Shown in pieces: positions 34,011 to 42,174 of a DNA stretch of 64,000 nucleotides. A program made the position numbers and the translations under genes. Below the pieces are notes generated by a model. It worked only from the letters and a program-made list of their open reading frames with translations. It was not told where the DNA came from and made no database searches. The first letter of the stretch is position 1, and every line of letters starts with the position of its first letter. This stretch comes from Myxococcota bacterium (GTDB lineage Bacteria > Myxococcota_A > UBA9160 > UBA6930). Where the stretch lies: contig JANQOX010000022.1 of the NCBI GenBank assembly GCA_028285625.1, forward strand, positions 1-64,000. Direction: 5' to 3'.

Positions 34011-35162
34011 TCAGTACCTCGGCACGCTCTCGTCGACCGTCAGCGACCAGGCGTCGATTCCACCGGTCACGTTGGTGACGTCCTGGAAGCCCGCCGCCTC
34101 GAGAATCTGGCAGGCGCGTGCACTCCGTCCGCCGTGGTGGCAATGCACGATCACCTCCTTGTCCTTCCAGTCCGCGAGTTCTCCCACGCGTCCCTCGAAC
34201 TCGGACAGCGGCACCAACTGCGCCCCCTCGATGCGGGCGCGCTCCCACTCGTCCTTCTCGCGAACGTCGATCAGCAGGCGCTCGCCCGGCTCATCGAGGC
34301 GCGCCTTCGTCTCTGCGGCCGACAACTCCTTCAAGGCTTCCTCCGTCTGGCCCTGCGGGATACCGCAGAACCCCTCGTAATCGATCAGCTCGGTGACCGT
34401 AGGCCGCTCCCCGCAGACCGGACAGGCCGGGTCCTTCTGGAAGCGGAATTCGTCGAAGCGCATGGCGAGCGCGTCATAGTGCAGGAACCGACCGATCAAC
34501 GGATCGCCCATCCCGGTGAGCAGCTTGACCGTTTCGGTGGCCTGGATCATCGCGACGATCCCCGGCAGCACGCCCAGGACGCCTCCCTCCGCACACGACG
34601 GCACGCTGCCGGGCGGCGGCGGCTCGGGGAAGAGGCAGCGATAGCAGGGCCCGCGGCGCGCATCGAAGGTCGAAGCCTGCCCCTCGAAGCGCAGGATGGC
34701 GCCATAGACCGTGGGCTTGCCGAGCAACACGCAGGCGTCGTTGGACAGATAGCGCGTGGGAAAGTTGTCGGTGCCGTCCACCACGACGTCCCAGTCCTCG
34801 AACAACGCCAGCGCATTGTCGGAGGTCACCCGCTCCCGCGACGTCACGACCTCGACGTCGGGGTTCATGGCGGCGATGCGGTCGCGCGCCACCTCGACCT
34901 TGGGGCGGCCGAGATCGGCAGTGCCGTAGAGCACCTGGCGCTGCAGGTTCGAGAGTTCGACCGTATCGAAGTCGACGAGGCCGATGCGGCCCACGCCGGC
35001 CGCCGCCAGGTACTGGGCGAGCGGGCAGCCGAGCCCGCCGGCGCCGATCAGCAGCACGCTGCCCGAGAGCAGGCGCTGCTGCCCTTCCGCCCCGAATTCG
35101 GGAAGGCTCAGGTGGCGCCGGTAGCGCTCGTACTGCTCGGGACGAAACGGAGCGGCAGCCAT
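34011..35162 (-). CDS. moeB: MoeB/ThiF-type adenylyltransferase fused to rhodanese
   Basis: A 383-residue protein with ATG at 35162. Residues 1-255 form the E1-like domain: the nucleotide site LLIGAGGLGCPLAQYLAAAGVG (about 38-59), DTVELSNLQRQVLY, DGTDNFPTRYLSNDAC with a Cys, and two CxxC zinc pairs (CYRC near 170, CPVCG near 245). Residues 285-380 form a rhodanese domain with VHCHHGGRSARA, in which the Cys is the sulfur acceptor. Such fusions (MoeBR, MOCS3-like) adenylate the C-terminus of MoaD, ThiS or similar carriers and thiocarboxylate them. No moaD or thiS is adjacent, so the carrier is unknown. The two small genes that follow may belong to this pathway. Confidence 0.93.
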   Translation of the reverse strand: MAAAPFRPEQYERYRRHLSLPEFGAEGQQRLLSGSVLLIGAGGLGCPLAQYLAAAGVGRIGLVDFDTVELSNLQRQVLYGTADLGRPKVEVARDRIAAMNPDVEVVTSRERVTSDNALALFEDWDVVVDGTDNFPTRYLSNDACVLLGKPTVYGAILRFEGQASTFDARRGPCYRCLFPEPPPPGSVPSCAEGGVLGVLPGIVAMIQATETVKLLTGMGDPLIGRFLHYDALAMRFDEFRFQKDPACPVCGERPTVTELIDYEGFCGIPQGQTEEALKELSAAETKARLDEPGERLLIDVREKDEWERARIEGAQLVPLSEFEGRVGELADWKDKEVIVHCHHGGRSARACQILEAAGFQDVTNVTGGIDAWSLTVDESVPRY

Positions 35163-35244
35163 GGGGAGAACCTAGGACTCGCCCCAGGCGGGGTCGAGCA
35201 GCCCTCGACGCGATGCGTCGAGGGCGCGCTCGGAGCCGAGGCCG

Positions 35245-35598
35245 CTACTGGTCCTCGCCTTCTTCCGCCTTCGGCGGCTGGACCTCGATCTTGTAGGCCT
35301 TGCGGGGCTTGTCCACGAACTTCCAGGAGACGAGCACCCAGTCGCCCTTCTTGAGGTCGCCCCACTCGGCCTTGCCCTCGCCGGAGACCTCGGTCTCGTC
35401 GAGGCGGTTGAAGGACACCTTGTCGCCCATGCGGTTGTCGACGATCACCTTCTTCTTGTTGATCTTGTCGACCTTGCCCGAGAACTCGCGGTACTGCGCC
35501 GCCGCGGGGGCGGCCACGAACGCGAAGGCCAGGGCGATCATCACGAGCAGCACGCCGAACGCGCGCTTCCGGCTCGAGGGGGCCAGCTTCTGGTTCAT
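35245..35598 (-). CDS. Exported OB-like small protein
   Basis: A 117-residue protein; ATG at 35598 gives a signal peptide (LLVMIALAFAFVAAPAAAQ) cleaved after AAA; a start four codons earlier is possible. The mature part of about 85 residues starts YREFSGKVDKINKKKVIVDNR and contains KGDWVLVSWKF, a small beta-barrel like the OB-fold periplasmic families, with an acidic end (EEGEDQ). Function is unknown; OB-fold relatives often bind metal or signal peptides. The tRNA-Leu gene lies 99 bases upstream on the same strand. Confidence 0.8.
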   Translation of the reverse strand: MNQKLAPSSRKRAFGVLLVMIALAFAFVAAPAAAQYREFSGKVDKINKKKVIVDNRMGDKVSFNRLDETEVSGEGKAEWGDLKKGDWVLVSWKFVDKPRKAYKIEVQPPKAEEGEDQ

Positions 35599-35696
35599 TT
35601 CGATCTCCATGGAACGAGGTCTCCTGTGGATGTTGCGCCTGATCCGACGCCACGAAGGCGCCGCTTATTCGATGGCTTCTCCGGGTCTTGAGGCGG

Positions 35697-35784
35697 TGGT
35701 GCCGGAGGTGGGACTCGAACCCACATGGGCACAGGGCCCGGGGCATTTTGAGTGCCCTGCGTATACCGATTCCGCCACTCCGGC
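35697..35784 (-). tRNA. tRNA-Leu (anticodon CAA)
   Basis: An 88-base tRNA on the minus strand with encoded CCA (35697-35699). The acceptor stem GCCGGAG pairs with CTCCGGC, the anticodon CAA is at 35748-35750 in the loop CTCAAAA, and the long class II variable arm (GGGCCCTGTGCCC region) is that of a leucine tRNA. The D and T arms are normal (GGTTCGAGTCCCACC). Confidence 0.96.
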
Positions 35785-35797
35785 CCGGAGGCGGCGC

Positions 35798-35826
35798 AGG
35801 ATACCACCGCGTCGGCGGGTTGACAG
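35798..35826 (-). promoter_or_regulatory. Promoter of tRNA-Leu
   Basis: On the minus strand CTGTCA (35821-35826) and TATCCT (35798-35803) are 17 bases apart and lie 14 bases before the tRNA 5' end. The boxes match the consensus at four of six positions each. It is back to back with the tRNA-Ala promoter. Confidence 0.55.
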
Positions 35827-35906
35827 GCACCCCATGGGCCGCGGGCGCCTTCTGCGAGACGGCCCATGGCGGTCCCGGAGGCCGAACGCCCGGCACGGAG
35901 CGTGCT

Positions 35907-35935
35907 TTGACACCCGCACGGTGCGGCGATAGCTT
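35907..35935 (+). promoter_or_regulatory. Promoter of tRNA-Ala
   Basis: TTGACA (35907-35912, perfect consensus) and TAGCTT (35930-35935) are separated by 17 bases; transcription should start near 35942, six bases before the tRNA. This is the clearest promoter in the window. Confidence 0.75.
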
Positions 35936-35947
35936 CCGCGGCCCCAT

Positions 35948-36023
35948 GGGGCTGTAGCTCAGTTGGGAGAGCGCGTGAATGGCATTCACGAGGTCAGGGG
36001 TTCGACTCCCCTCAGCTCCACCA
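35948..36023 (+). tRNA. tRNA-Ala (anticodon GGC)
   Basis: A 76-base tRNA with encoded CCA. The acceptor stem GGGGCTG pairs with CAGCTCC and contains the G3-U70 pair that identifies alanine tRNA. Anticodon GGC is at 35981-35983 between CGTGA and TCACG. The D arm (TAGCTCAGTTGGGAGAGC) and the T arm (GGTTCGACTCCCC) are standard. Confidence 0.97.
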
Positions 36024-36029
36024 GCCTCC

Positions 36030-36063
36030 ACGCGGGGTCGGGCCTTGGCCCGACCCCGCGTTT
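36030..36063 (+). terminator. Rho-independent terminator after tRNA-Ala
   Basis: A perfect inverted repeat, CGCGGGGTCGGGCC (36031-36044) with its complement at 36047-36060 and a two-base loop, followed by TTT. The stem is very stable, though the T-run is short. Confidence 0.8.
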
Positions 36064-36190
36064 GCGTCTTGCCGGCGACCTGCCAGTTGCCGGCGCAGAG
36101 CGACGTGGAGCGGCGCCGGCGCCCACCCAGGGGCGCTGGGCGAGTTCGGCCTAGCCGGCGGGCAAGGCCCCAGTTGCTATTCCTCGCCGC

Positions 36191-38842
36191 GTGCAAGCGC
36201 CCCGCGACCGGGTAGCGGGACTCCTCGTCGGCGTCCTCGAAGCCGTGCTCCGGCACCCGGGCGCCGTGGCTGGGGCCTGCCTGCTGCTCACGGCGGGGCT
36301 CGGCTTCTACGCCGCCACGCATCTCGGGGTCGACACCGACAACCGCCGGGCCCTGCTGGCCGACGACCTGCCCTCCGAGGCCCACGCCCGAGCCTTCGAG
36401 CAGCGCTTCGATGGGCTCTCCGATGCCCTGCTTGTGGTGATCGACGCCCCATCGGCTCCCGCCGCGCGAAGCGCCGCGCGCGCCCTCATCGGCGCCCTCG
36501 ATGCGCGGCCGGATGCCGTCCGCACCACGGACGCCCCCGCGGCCAGCCCGTTCTTCGAGCGCAACGCCCTGCTCTATCTGGAACTCGCCGATCTCGAGGA
36601 GTTCTCCGACGAGATCGTGCGCATGCAGCCCTTCCTGGCGGCCATGGACCGCAGTCCCGACCTGGCCACCCTCGCCGAGCTCATGGCCTGGGGACTCGAT
36701 CCGCCGGAGGGCACCCCCCAGCTCGGGCCCGACCTCCCGACGTTGCTCGACCGGATGGGTCAGTCCGTCGCGGCGGTCGAGGCCGGACAGGCGGTCCGGG
36801 TGCGCTGGGCGGACCTGCTGGCCGGGGGCTTCTCCTTCGGGGCGCCTCGCCAGCAGACGGTGATCGTGCAACCCGTGCTTCAGACCGACCGCATCCTGCC
36901 CGCAGCGGTGGCGATCGATGCGATCCGCGACGCGGCACACGAACTCGGCCTCGACCGCGATGGCCACCGGGTCCGGATCACGGGCTACCCCGCCCTCAAC
37001 CACGAGGAAATGATGGGGCTGCTCTGGGATGTGGGCATCGCAGGCCTGGCGTCCTTCGCACTGGTCCTCGGCGTGCTCACCCTGGCGATGCGCTCTGCGC
37101 CGCTGGTGATCTCGGCCGCAGCCACGCTCGTCGCCGGACTCATCTGGACGGCCGCGCTGGCCGCTGCCACGGTCGGCGCGGTCAACCTGGTCTCGATCAC
37201 CTTCGCGGTGCTGTTCCTGGGGCTCGGCGTCGACTTCGCCATCCACTTCGGCATGCACTACGCCGCCGAACGTCGCGCCGGCCGGAGCCACGGCGAAGCG
37301 GTGCTCGACGTAGGCCGCGTCGTGGGGCCCTCGATGGCCCTCTGCACCGCCTCGACCGCCATCGGCTTCCTCTCGTTCCTTCCCACGGACTTCAAGGGCG
37401 TGGCCGAGCTCGGCCTGATCTCGGGCCTCGGCATGGTGGTGATCTTCGTCCTGAGCTTCACGCTCTTCCCGGCGCTGTTCACCGCGGTGCTGCCCGTGCG
37501 CAAGCTGCCCCCGGAAGTGCGCATCCCCTTCGAGCCGCGCTCGGACAGCCGTCACCCACGCCGCGTGGGCGCGATCGCCCTGGCCACCGCGCTCGTGGCG
37601 GCCGCCGTCGGACTCGGGGTTCGCTTCGACGCCAACGTCGTGACCATGCGCAATCCCAACACCGAGTCGGTGCGAACCTGGAACGACCTGCTCGAGAGCG
37701 GCAGCGCTTCTCCCTGGTATGCCAATGCCACGGCCCAAGGGCTCGACGAGGCCGAGGCGCTGGGAAACCGCCTGCTCGCACTGCCCGAGGTGGCCCGGGT
37801 GACGACGCCCCGCGACCTCGTCCCCGAGGACCAGGAGGTCAAGCAGGAGATCCTCGCCGACCTGGCGTTCCTGCTGGAGGGACCCGGCGGCACCGCCACC
37901 CGGCAAGAAAGCGACCCGCGCAAGGGGCTCCGCGCCCTCGCACGGCTGCGCGACGAGCTGGGTGCCGCTGCGTTGGCCGAGGGCCCCAGAAGCCTGCGCA
38001 AGGCCGCCGAACGCCTGGACGGCCACCTGGCACGCTTTCTCGAGCGCGCCAGGACCGAGCGAGACCCCGAGGCCCTCGTCAGCGAGCTCGAAGCGGCGCT
38101 GCTCGGAGACATGCCCGCCCAGATCGCGCACCTGCGGGCGAGCCTCGAGCCCGACGAAGTGACCCTCGAGACGGTCCCGGCGGCCGTGCGCAGCCGAATG
38201 ATCGCCCCGGACGGCACCACCCGGGTGCAGATCCACCCCGCCGAAGACCTGAACGCCGAGGGCAACCTCGACCTCTTCGTCGCCGCGGTCCGCAGCATCG
38301 ACCCCACCGCCGTGGGCCTGCCGGTCAACGTGGTGGCCGTAGGCGAGGTCACCGCGCGCTCCCTCCGAGAGGCGCTGCTGCTCGCGATCGGCGCCATCGG
38401 GGCCCTGCTGCTGCTGCTGGGACAACGCCCAATCGATACCGCGCTCACGCTCGCGCCCCTGCTGTTGGGCGCTGCATGGACCGTGGGGGCAATGACCCTG
38501 TTCGGCATCTCGTTCAACTTCGCCAACGTCATCGTGCTGCCCCTGCTGCTGGGGACGGGCGTCGACAGCGGCATCCACCTGGTCGCCCGCGCGCAGCGAT
38601 CGCAGGACGACGCCACGCCACTCGCGGCGACCACCACGGGACGCGCGGTGTTCTTCAGTGCCATCACCACCCTGGCGAGCTTCGGCACCCTGGCCTCGTC
38701 GGCCCACCGTGGGATCGCGAGCCTGGGCGTGGTGCTCGTCCTCGGCATGGCGCTCACGCTGACGGCCAACCTCGGGGTGCTGCCCTCGCTGCTCTCCATG
38801 CGACGCCGCCGATCGGCCCGCGCGACGCCCAGCCGAGGCTGA
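36191..38842 (+). CDS. HpnN-like RND (MMPL) transporter
   Basis: An 883-residue membrane protein with GTG at 36191. It has the two-halved RND design: one span near residue 30, a large periplasmic loop, five spans (about 280-420, including SITFAVLFLGLGVDFAIHFGMHYA), then a span near 460, a second loop and a last group of spans (about 725-865) with NFANVIVLPLLLGTGVDSGIHL. The GxGVD motifs in both halves are typical of MMPL/HpnN-type transporters. HpnN moves hopanoids to the outer membrane; no other hopanoid gene is here, so the substrate call is inference. It lacks adjacent MFP or outer-membrane partners, as expected for this type. It is longer in the central loop than small MMPL proteins. Confidence 0.88.
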   Translation: MQAPRDRVAGLLVGVLEAVLRHPGAVAGACLLLTAGLGFYAATHLGVDTDNRRALLADDLPSEAHARAFEQRFDGLSDALLVVIDAPSAPAARSAARALIGALDARPDAVRTTDAPAASPFFERNALLYLELADLEEFSDEIVRMQPFLAAMDRSPDLATLAELMAWGLDPPEGTPQLGPDLPTLLDRMGQSVAAVEAGQAVRVRWADLLAGGFSFGAPRQQTVIVQPVLQTDRILPAAVAIDAIRDAAHELGLDRDGHRVRITGYPALNHEEMMGLLWDVGIAGLASFALVLGVLTLAMRSAPLVISAAATLVAGLIWTAALAAATVGAVNLVSITFAVLFLGLGVDFAIHFGMHYAAERRAGRSHGEAVLDVGRVVGPSMALCTASTAIGFLSFLPTDFKGVAELGLISGLGMVVIFVLSFTLFPALFTAVLPVRKLPPEVRIPFEPRSDSRHPRRVGAIALATALVAAAVGLGVRFDANVVTMRNPNTESVRTWNDLLESGSASPWYANATAQGLDEAEALGNRLLALPEVARVTTPRDLVPEDQEVKQEILADLAFLLEGPGGTATRQESDPRKGLRALARLRDELGAAALAEGPRSLRKAAERLDGHLARFLERARTERDPEALVSELEAALLGDMPAQIAHLRASLEPDEVTLETVPAAVRSRMIAPDGTTRVQIHPAEDLNAEGNLDLFVAAVRSIDPTAVGLPVNVVAVGEVTARSLREALLLAIGAIGALLLLLGQRPIDTALTLAPLLLGAAWTVGAMTLFGISFNFANVIVLPLLLGTGVDSGIHLVARAQRSQDDATPLAATTTGRAVFFSAITTLASFGTLASSAHRGIASLGVVLVLGMALTLTANLGVLPSLLSMRRRRSARATPSRG

Positions 38843-39045
38843 ACGGGCCACCGGGCCCCCGCCGGCGTGCGGGATTCGCTGCAGATTCGCCCCTCTGGCG
38901 CGAAACCCGTTCCGGGCGCCTGGCACCCTGCTGAAAACGGGCTCGGCGAGGGACCAAATCTCGAGCCCTCGAGAGCAATCGTGCCATGGGAGGCAGGGCT
39001 TCCACGCGCACAAACCGCGTTTGGGAACAAAGTGATGAACAGGCC

Positions 39046-39073
39046 TTGCGCAACCCGATTCCTGTGCTAGGTT
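39046..39073 (+). promoter_or_regulatory. Candidate promoter of a short RNA
   Basis: TTGCGC (39046-39051) and TAGGTT (39068-39073) with a 16-base spacer; the -10 region reads TGTGCTAGGTT. Start would be near 39080. Confidence 0.45.
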
Positions 39074-39095
39074 CTTAAACAACGCATCGCAGAGA

Positions 39096-39124
39096 AAAAC
39101 CCGCCTCCGGCGGGTTTTGTTTTT
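39096..39124 (+). terminator. Strong rho-independent terminator
   Basis: A 10-base stem, AAAACCCGCC (39096-39105) with its complement at 39109-39118, with loop TCC, followed by GTTTTTGG. It is the most classical terminator in the window and, being nearly symmetric, could act in both directions. Confidence 0.85.
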
Positions 39125-39166
39125 GGTGCTCTTTTCGCGATTTCATCGCCCACGCGCATCGAGCGC

Positions 39167-39172
39167 TAGAGT
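39167..39172 (+). promoter_or_regulatory. Candidate -10 box for the 87-residue gene
   Basis: TAGAGT ends ten bases before the ATG at 39183. Transcription would start within a few bases of the ATG; no clear -35 box. Confidence 0.35.
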
Positions 39173-39182
39173 CGCCCGTACG

Positions 39183-39446
39183 ATGAGTCCGGACACTCCG
39201 AGCGAGCGCCCCCTGGGCGTCGTCGAGGCCATCACGGCCGTCCGCGACCAATGCCCCAACGCCGCCGTTCGCGAGAACGCGGTACGGGCTCTCGACGCCA
39301 TTCGCGAGGGGGGCGCCGACGCCCTGCGCGACCAGGCGTTCCTGGTGTTCACCACCCTGGCGGGCTGGCGCGGCGCGCGCGCGCACCAGGTTCGCGAGTC
39401 ACTGCAACGCTTTCTTCGGACCTCCGAAGGGTCCGACCCCCAATGA
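39183..39446 (+). CDS. Small helical protein of unknown function
   Basis: An 87-residue soluble protein. ATG at 39183 is chosen because the longer frame runs into the terminator. It is all helix, with ERPLGVVEAITAVRDQCPNAAVRENAVRALDAIREGG resembling a HEAT-like pair and QVRESLQRFLRTSEG at the end. It contains one Cys and no motif I can name. It is 13 bases upstream of a monooxygenase-fold protein, so they are probably one unit. Confidence 0.65.
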   Translation: MSPDTPSERPLGVVEAITAVRDQCPNAAVRENAVRALDAIREGGADALRDQAFLVFTTLAGWRGARAHQVRESLQRFLRTSEGSDPQ

Positions 39447-39459
39447 AGGGATCCCGGCC

Positions 39460-39750
39460 ATGGTCACGATCGGCATGAACTACTACGTGCTCGAAGGCAA
39501 GGAGCAGGTCTTCGAGTCCGCCTGCGCCAAGGTGCTCGAAGCCCTTCGCGATGGCGAAGGCCACGACGAGTCCAAGGTGTTTCGCAACATCGAGGACGGC
39601 GGGCCCGAGTACCTGATCGTCTCGCGCTGGCAGGACGAAGCCGCCTTCCGGACCTTCATCGCGTCCGACGCGTTCCGGAAGGTCACGTCGTGGGGTGCCG
39701 ACAACATCCTCTCGGGGCCGCCGAGCCACACCACGTACCGCACCGACTGA
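39460..39750 (+). CDS. Antibiotic-biosynthesis-monooxygenase fold protein
   Basis: A 96-residue protein with ATG at 39460. It has the dimeric alpha/beta-barrel pattern of the ABM family: MVTIGMNYYVLEGKEQVFES, then EYLIVSRWQDEAAFRTFIASDAFRKVTSWGAD. Members act as heme-degrading enzymes, quinol or polyketide monooxygenases, or simply bind small hydrophobic ligands. The VSRWQDEAAFRTFIASDAFR pattern (W then F..F spacing) is like the heme-degrading HmoA/HmoB type, but the ligand residues are not clear enough to decide. Confidence 0.83.
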   Translation: MVTIGMNYYVLEGKEQVFESACAKVLEALRDGEGHDESKVFRNIEDGGPEYLIVSRWQDEAAFRTFIASDAFRKVTSWGADNILSGPPSHTTYRTD

Positions 39751-39762
39751 GCCGGCGCCGCC

Positions 39763-42165
39763 ATGTGGGCCGACGTCGCGGAGCGCCAGCTCCGGCTGGC
39801 GGTCACCGAGCTCTACTCGGCCGATCGTGTCGAGCGACCCGGCGGAAGCGCCGGCGTTCGCGCCTGGATCGGTCAAGCGCTGCACGTGCGCTACCAGCGC
39901 GCGGCCGAACGCACCCAGCCCGACTACCAGGCGGAGCGGCCGCTCGTCGCCCGTTTCGCCCACGGCGACTGGACCGTCACCCTGCGCGGCCGGGCAGACG
40001 GCGTCGCGCGGGATGCTGACGGCGTCTTGCGGGTCGAAGAGCTCAAGTCGGTCTGGCCGGACGAGGAACCCCCGCGCGACACGCGTTCCGCGTGGGAACG
40101 GCAGCTGCGAACCTATGCGTGGCTACTGGCACGCGAGACCGGCGAGCCCGTCCGCGCTGAAATCGTCCGGCTTCCGATCGGGCACGACGACGACGGCGCC
40201 CCCGCCGCCGTTCGCGAGGCGCTGGCCTGGGACGCCGACCGGATGGACGAAGCGATCCGCGCTGCCGTGGAAGCCTGGGTGCAGCTCGCCCTCGACCGCG
40301 CCGCCACCGCGGCCGAGCGGGCCGCGGCGGCTCGCGAGATCGCCCTGCCCCACGCCGCCTGGCGCCCTGGACAGGACACGCTCGCCGAGGGCATCGCTCG
40401 CGCGCTCGACGAGCGCGAGCAACTGCTGGTGCAAGCGCCGACGGGCCTGGGCAAGACCCTGGCCGCACTGGTCCCGGCACTTCGCATGGCCCTCCGGGAC
40501 GACCTGCGCCTGATCGTCACCTCGGCAACCGGCCTCGGGCAGCGGACGGCACGCGAAGCCCTGGCGAGCATCGCTCCGCCGGCGCTTCCCCTGGCGACCC
40601 GCATCCGCAAGCGCGAGGCGATGTGCACCAACGACCAGGTGCTGTGTCACCCCGCAGCCTGCGACGCCGCCCGCGACCACGTGGGCGCCGTACGACGCAA
40701 CGACCTGCCGGGCCGGCTGCTGGACGAAGCGACAATGCTCGAGCCCGATGCGGTCTTCGAGGCTGCGCGCGCGGCGGGCGCCTGCCCCTTCCAGGTCTCG
40801 CTCGATGCCGCTCGCCGGTTGCCGGTCACGATCTGCGACCTCAACTACCTGTTCGATCCCGGCAACCAGCGCACACTCGTGGAGGAGAGTGACCTGCCCC
40901 GCACCGTGGTGATCGTCGACGAGGTGCACCGCCTCGCTCCTCGCATTCGCGACGCGCTCACGATCGAGCTCGACTCGGCCATGCTCCGCCGGGCGGCCGA
41001 GCGGGCGTCGTTCGGCGGCGCCGACGTGCACGTCCAACAGGCCCGGCTCTGCCACGGGCTCGCCGATCGCGTGGAAGCCACCGTCGCCGAGCTGGTGGGC
41101 ACGACCGAACCGGGGGCGCCCTTCGAAGCCACCGTCGAACTCCCGCGAGATCTGCTGGAAGACCTTCGCGGCCAGCTCGACCTGACCCTGCTCGCGACCC
41201 TCGCGTACCGGCACGACACGCGCGCATGGGCGGACGACGACCCGTTCTGGCCGATCTGGGCCGCGGCGCGCGGGTTCGCCGAGACCTTTGCGGCCGACGC
41301 GTCCTACGGGTCGCTGGCGCTCGGCACCAAGCAGGGCGTGGCGTTGCGAAGGGTCTGTGTCGACGCGGCCCCCTGGATCGGGCCCGTCCTCGAGGGCGCG
41401 CACGCATTCGTCGGCCTCTCGGCCACGCTCGAGCCACGGGAGCTGCACGAGAGCAACCTCGGGCTCTCACGAGAACGCGCCGTGCACATGACGGTGGGCG
41501 ACCCCTTTCCGCCCGAGTCCCGAAGCGTGGTGATCGACCCGAGCATCGACACGCGGCTCGCCGCCCGCGGTCACCATGCGCCGAAGCTGGCGCGCAAGCT
41601 GCTGGCGCTGGCCGATGCCGTACCCGGGGGCTGCCTCGCGCTGCTTCCGAGTCACGCGTACCTGGCCGAGGTGGCGGCGCACCTTGGAAGCGCGGCGACG
41701 CGCGTGCATGCACAGGGGCCCGAGACCGACCTGCGCGCACGGCAGGAACTGGTCGAGCAGCTCGAGCGAGGGGACGGGCTCGTGCTCGGCGTGGCCGGCG
41801 GCGTGCTGGCCGAGTCCCTCGACCTGCCGGCCGGGGCGTTGTCGGCGGTGGCCGTCGTGGGCCCTTGCCTCCCGCCCCCGAGCGCCGCCCGGCGCCTGCT
41901 CGAAGAGCACTACGACGAGCGTGCCGGGGAAGGATTCGCCTGGGCCCACGTCGCGCCCGGGATGACCCGGGTGATCCAGGCCGCCGGGCGGCTTGTGCGC
42001 AGGCCGACGGACCGGGGAGTGATCGCGCTCTTCGGGCGGCGGTTCCTGCGCGATCCCTACCGAAGCGCGCTTCCCGAAGCCTGGTTCTCGGGCCGCGCAC
42101 CGGAGGACTGCGTGGGCGACCCGGCGGAAGAGGCGCTGCGCTTCTTCGGGGAGGCGACCTCTTGA
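39763..42165 (+). CDS. PD-(D/E)XK nuclease fused to XPD/DinG-type Fe-S helicase
   Basis: An 800-residue protein with ATG at 39763, 12 bases after the previous stop. Residues 60-125 have a nuclease-like core: RGRADG (Asp79), then VEELKS (Glu93, Lys95), and a helix with QLRTYAW, as in Cas4/RecB-like nucleases. The helicase begins with WRPGQ (200-204), Walker A APTGLGKT (225-232), four cysteines C288, C295, C300 and C341 that should hold a 4Fe-4S cluster, DEVH (386-389) and C-terminal VIQAAGRLVRRPTDRG (motif VI). Superfamily 2 XPD/DinG helicases unwind 5' to 3'. With a nuclease on the same chain it probably processes damaged or structured DNA ends. It has no toxin or CRISPR genes beside it. Confidence 0.9.
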   Translation: MWADVAERQLRLAVTELYSADRVERPGGSAGVRAWIGQALHVRYQRAAERTQPDYQAERPLVARFAHGDWTVTLRGRADGVARDADGVLRVEELKSVWPDEEPPRDTRSAWERQLRTYAWLLARETGEPVRAEIVRLPIGHDDDGAPAAVREALAWDADRMDEAIRAAVEAWVQLALDRAATAAERAAAAREIALPHAAWRPGQDTLAEGIARALDEREQLLVQAPTGLGKTLAALVPALRMALRDDLRLIVTSATGLGQRTAREALASIAPPALPLATRIRKREAMCTNDQVLCHPAACDAARDHVGAVRRNDLPGRLLDEATMLEPDAVFEAARAAGACPFQVSLDAARRLPVTICDLNYLFDPGNQRTLVEESDLPRTVVIVDEVHRLAPRIRDALTIELDSAMLRRAAERASFGGADVHVQQARLCHGLADRVEATVAELVGTTEPGAPFEATVELPRDLLEDLRGQLDLTLLATLAYRHDTRAWADDDPFWPIWAAARGFAETFAADASYGSLALGTKQGVALRRVCVDAAPWIGPVLEGAHAFVGLSATLEPRELHESNLGLSRERAVHMTVGDPFPPESRSVVIDPSIDTRLAARGHHAPKLARKLLALADAVPGGCLALLPSHAYLAEVAAHLGSAATRVHAQGPETDLRARQELVEQLERGDGLVLGVAGGVLAESLDLPAGALSAVAVVGPCLPPPSAARRLLEEHYDERAGEGFAWAHVAPGMTRVIQAAGRLVRRPTDRGVIALFGRRFLRDPYRSALPEAWFSGRAPEDCVGDPAEEALRFFGEATS

Positions 42166-42174
42166 GGCCGGTGA

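Larger units (their letters stand above)
38843..39182 (+). other. Gene-free stretch holding a possible small-RNA unit
   Basis: These 340 bases have no plausible coding region. They are lower in GC than the rest (for example 39025-39130). A promoter-like pair at 39046-39073 is followed, about 40 bases later, by a strong terminator at 39096-39124. Between them no start codon with ribosome site is present, so a short untranslated RNA of about 45 bases may be made. A second -10-like box (TAGAGT, 39167-39172) precedes the next gene. Confidence 0.55.

Noticed and set aside
35108-39082. A 1324-residue open frame on the minus strand
   Set aside because: It crosses two tRNA genes and lies antisense to the RND transporter; composition is Arg/Gly/His-rich as expected for a shadow frame in high-GC DNA.
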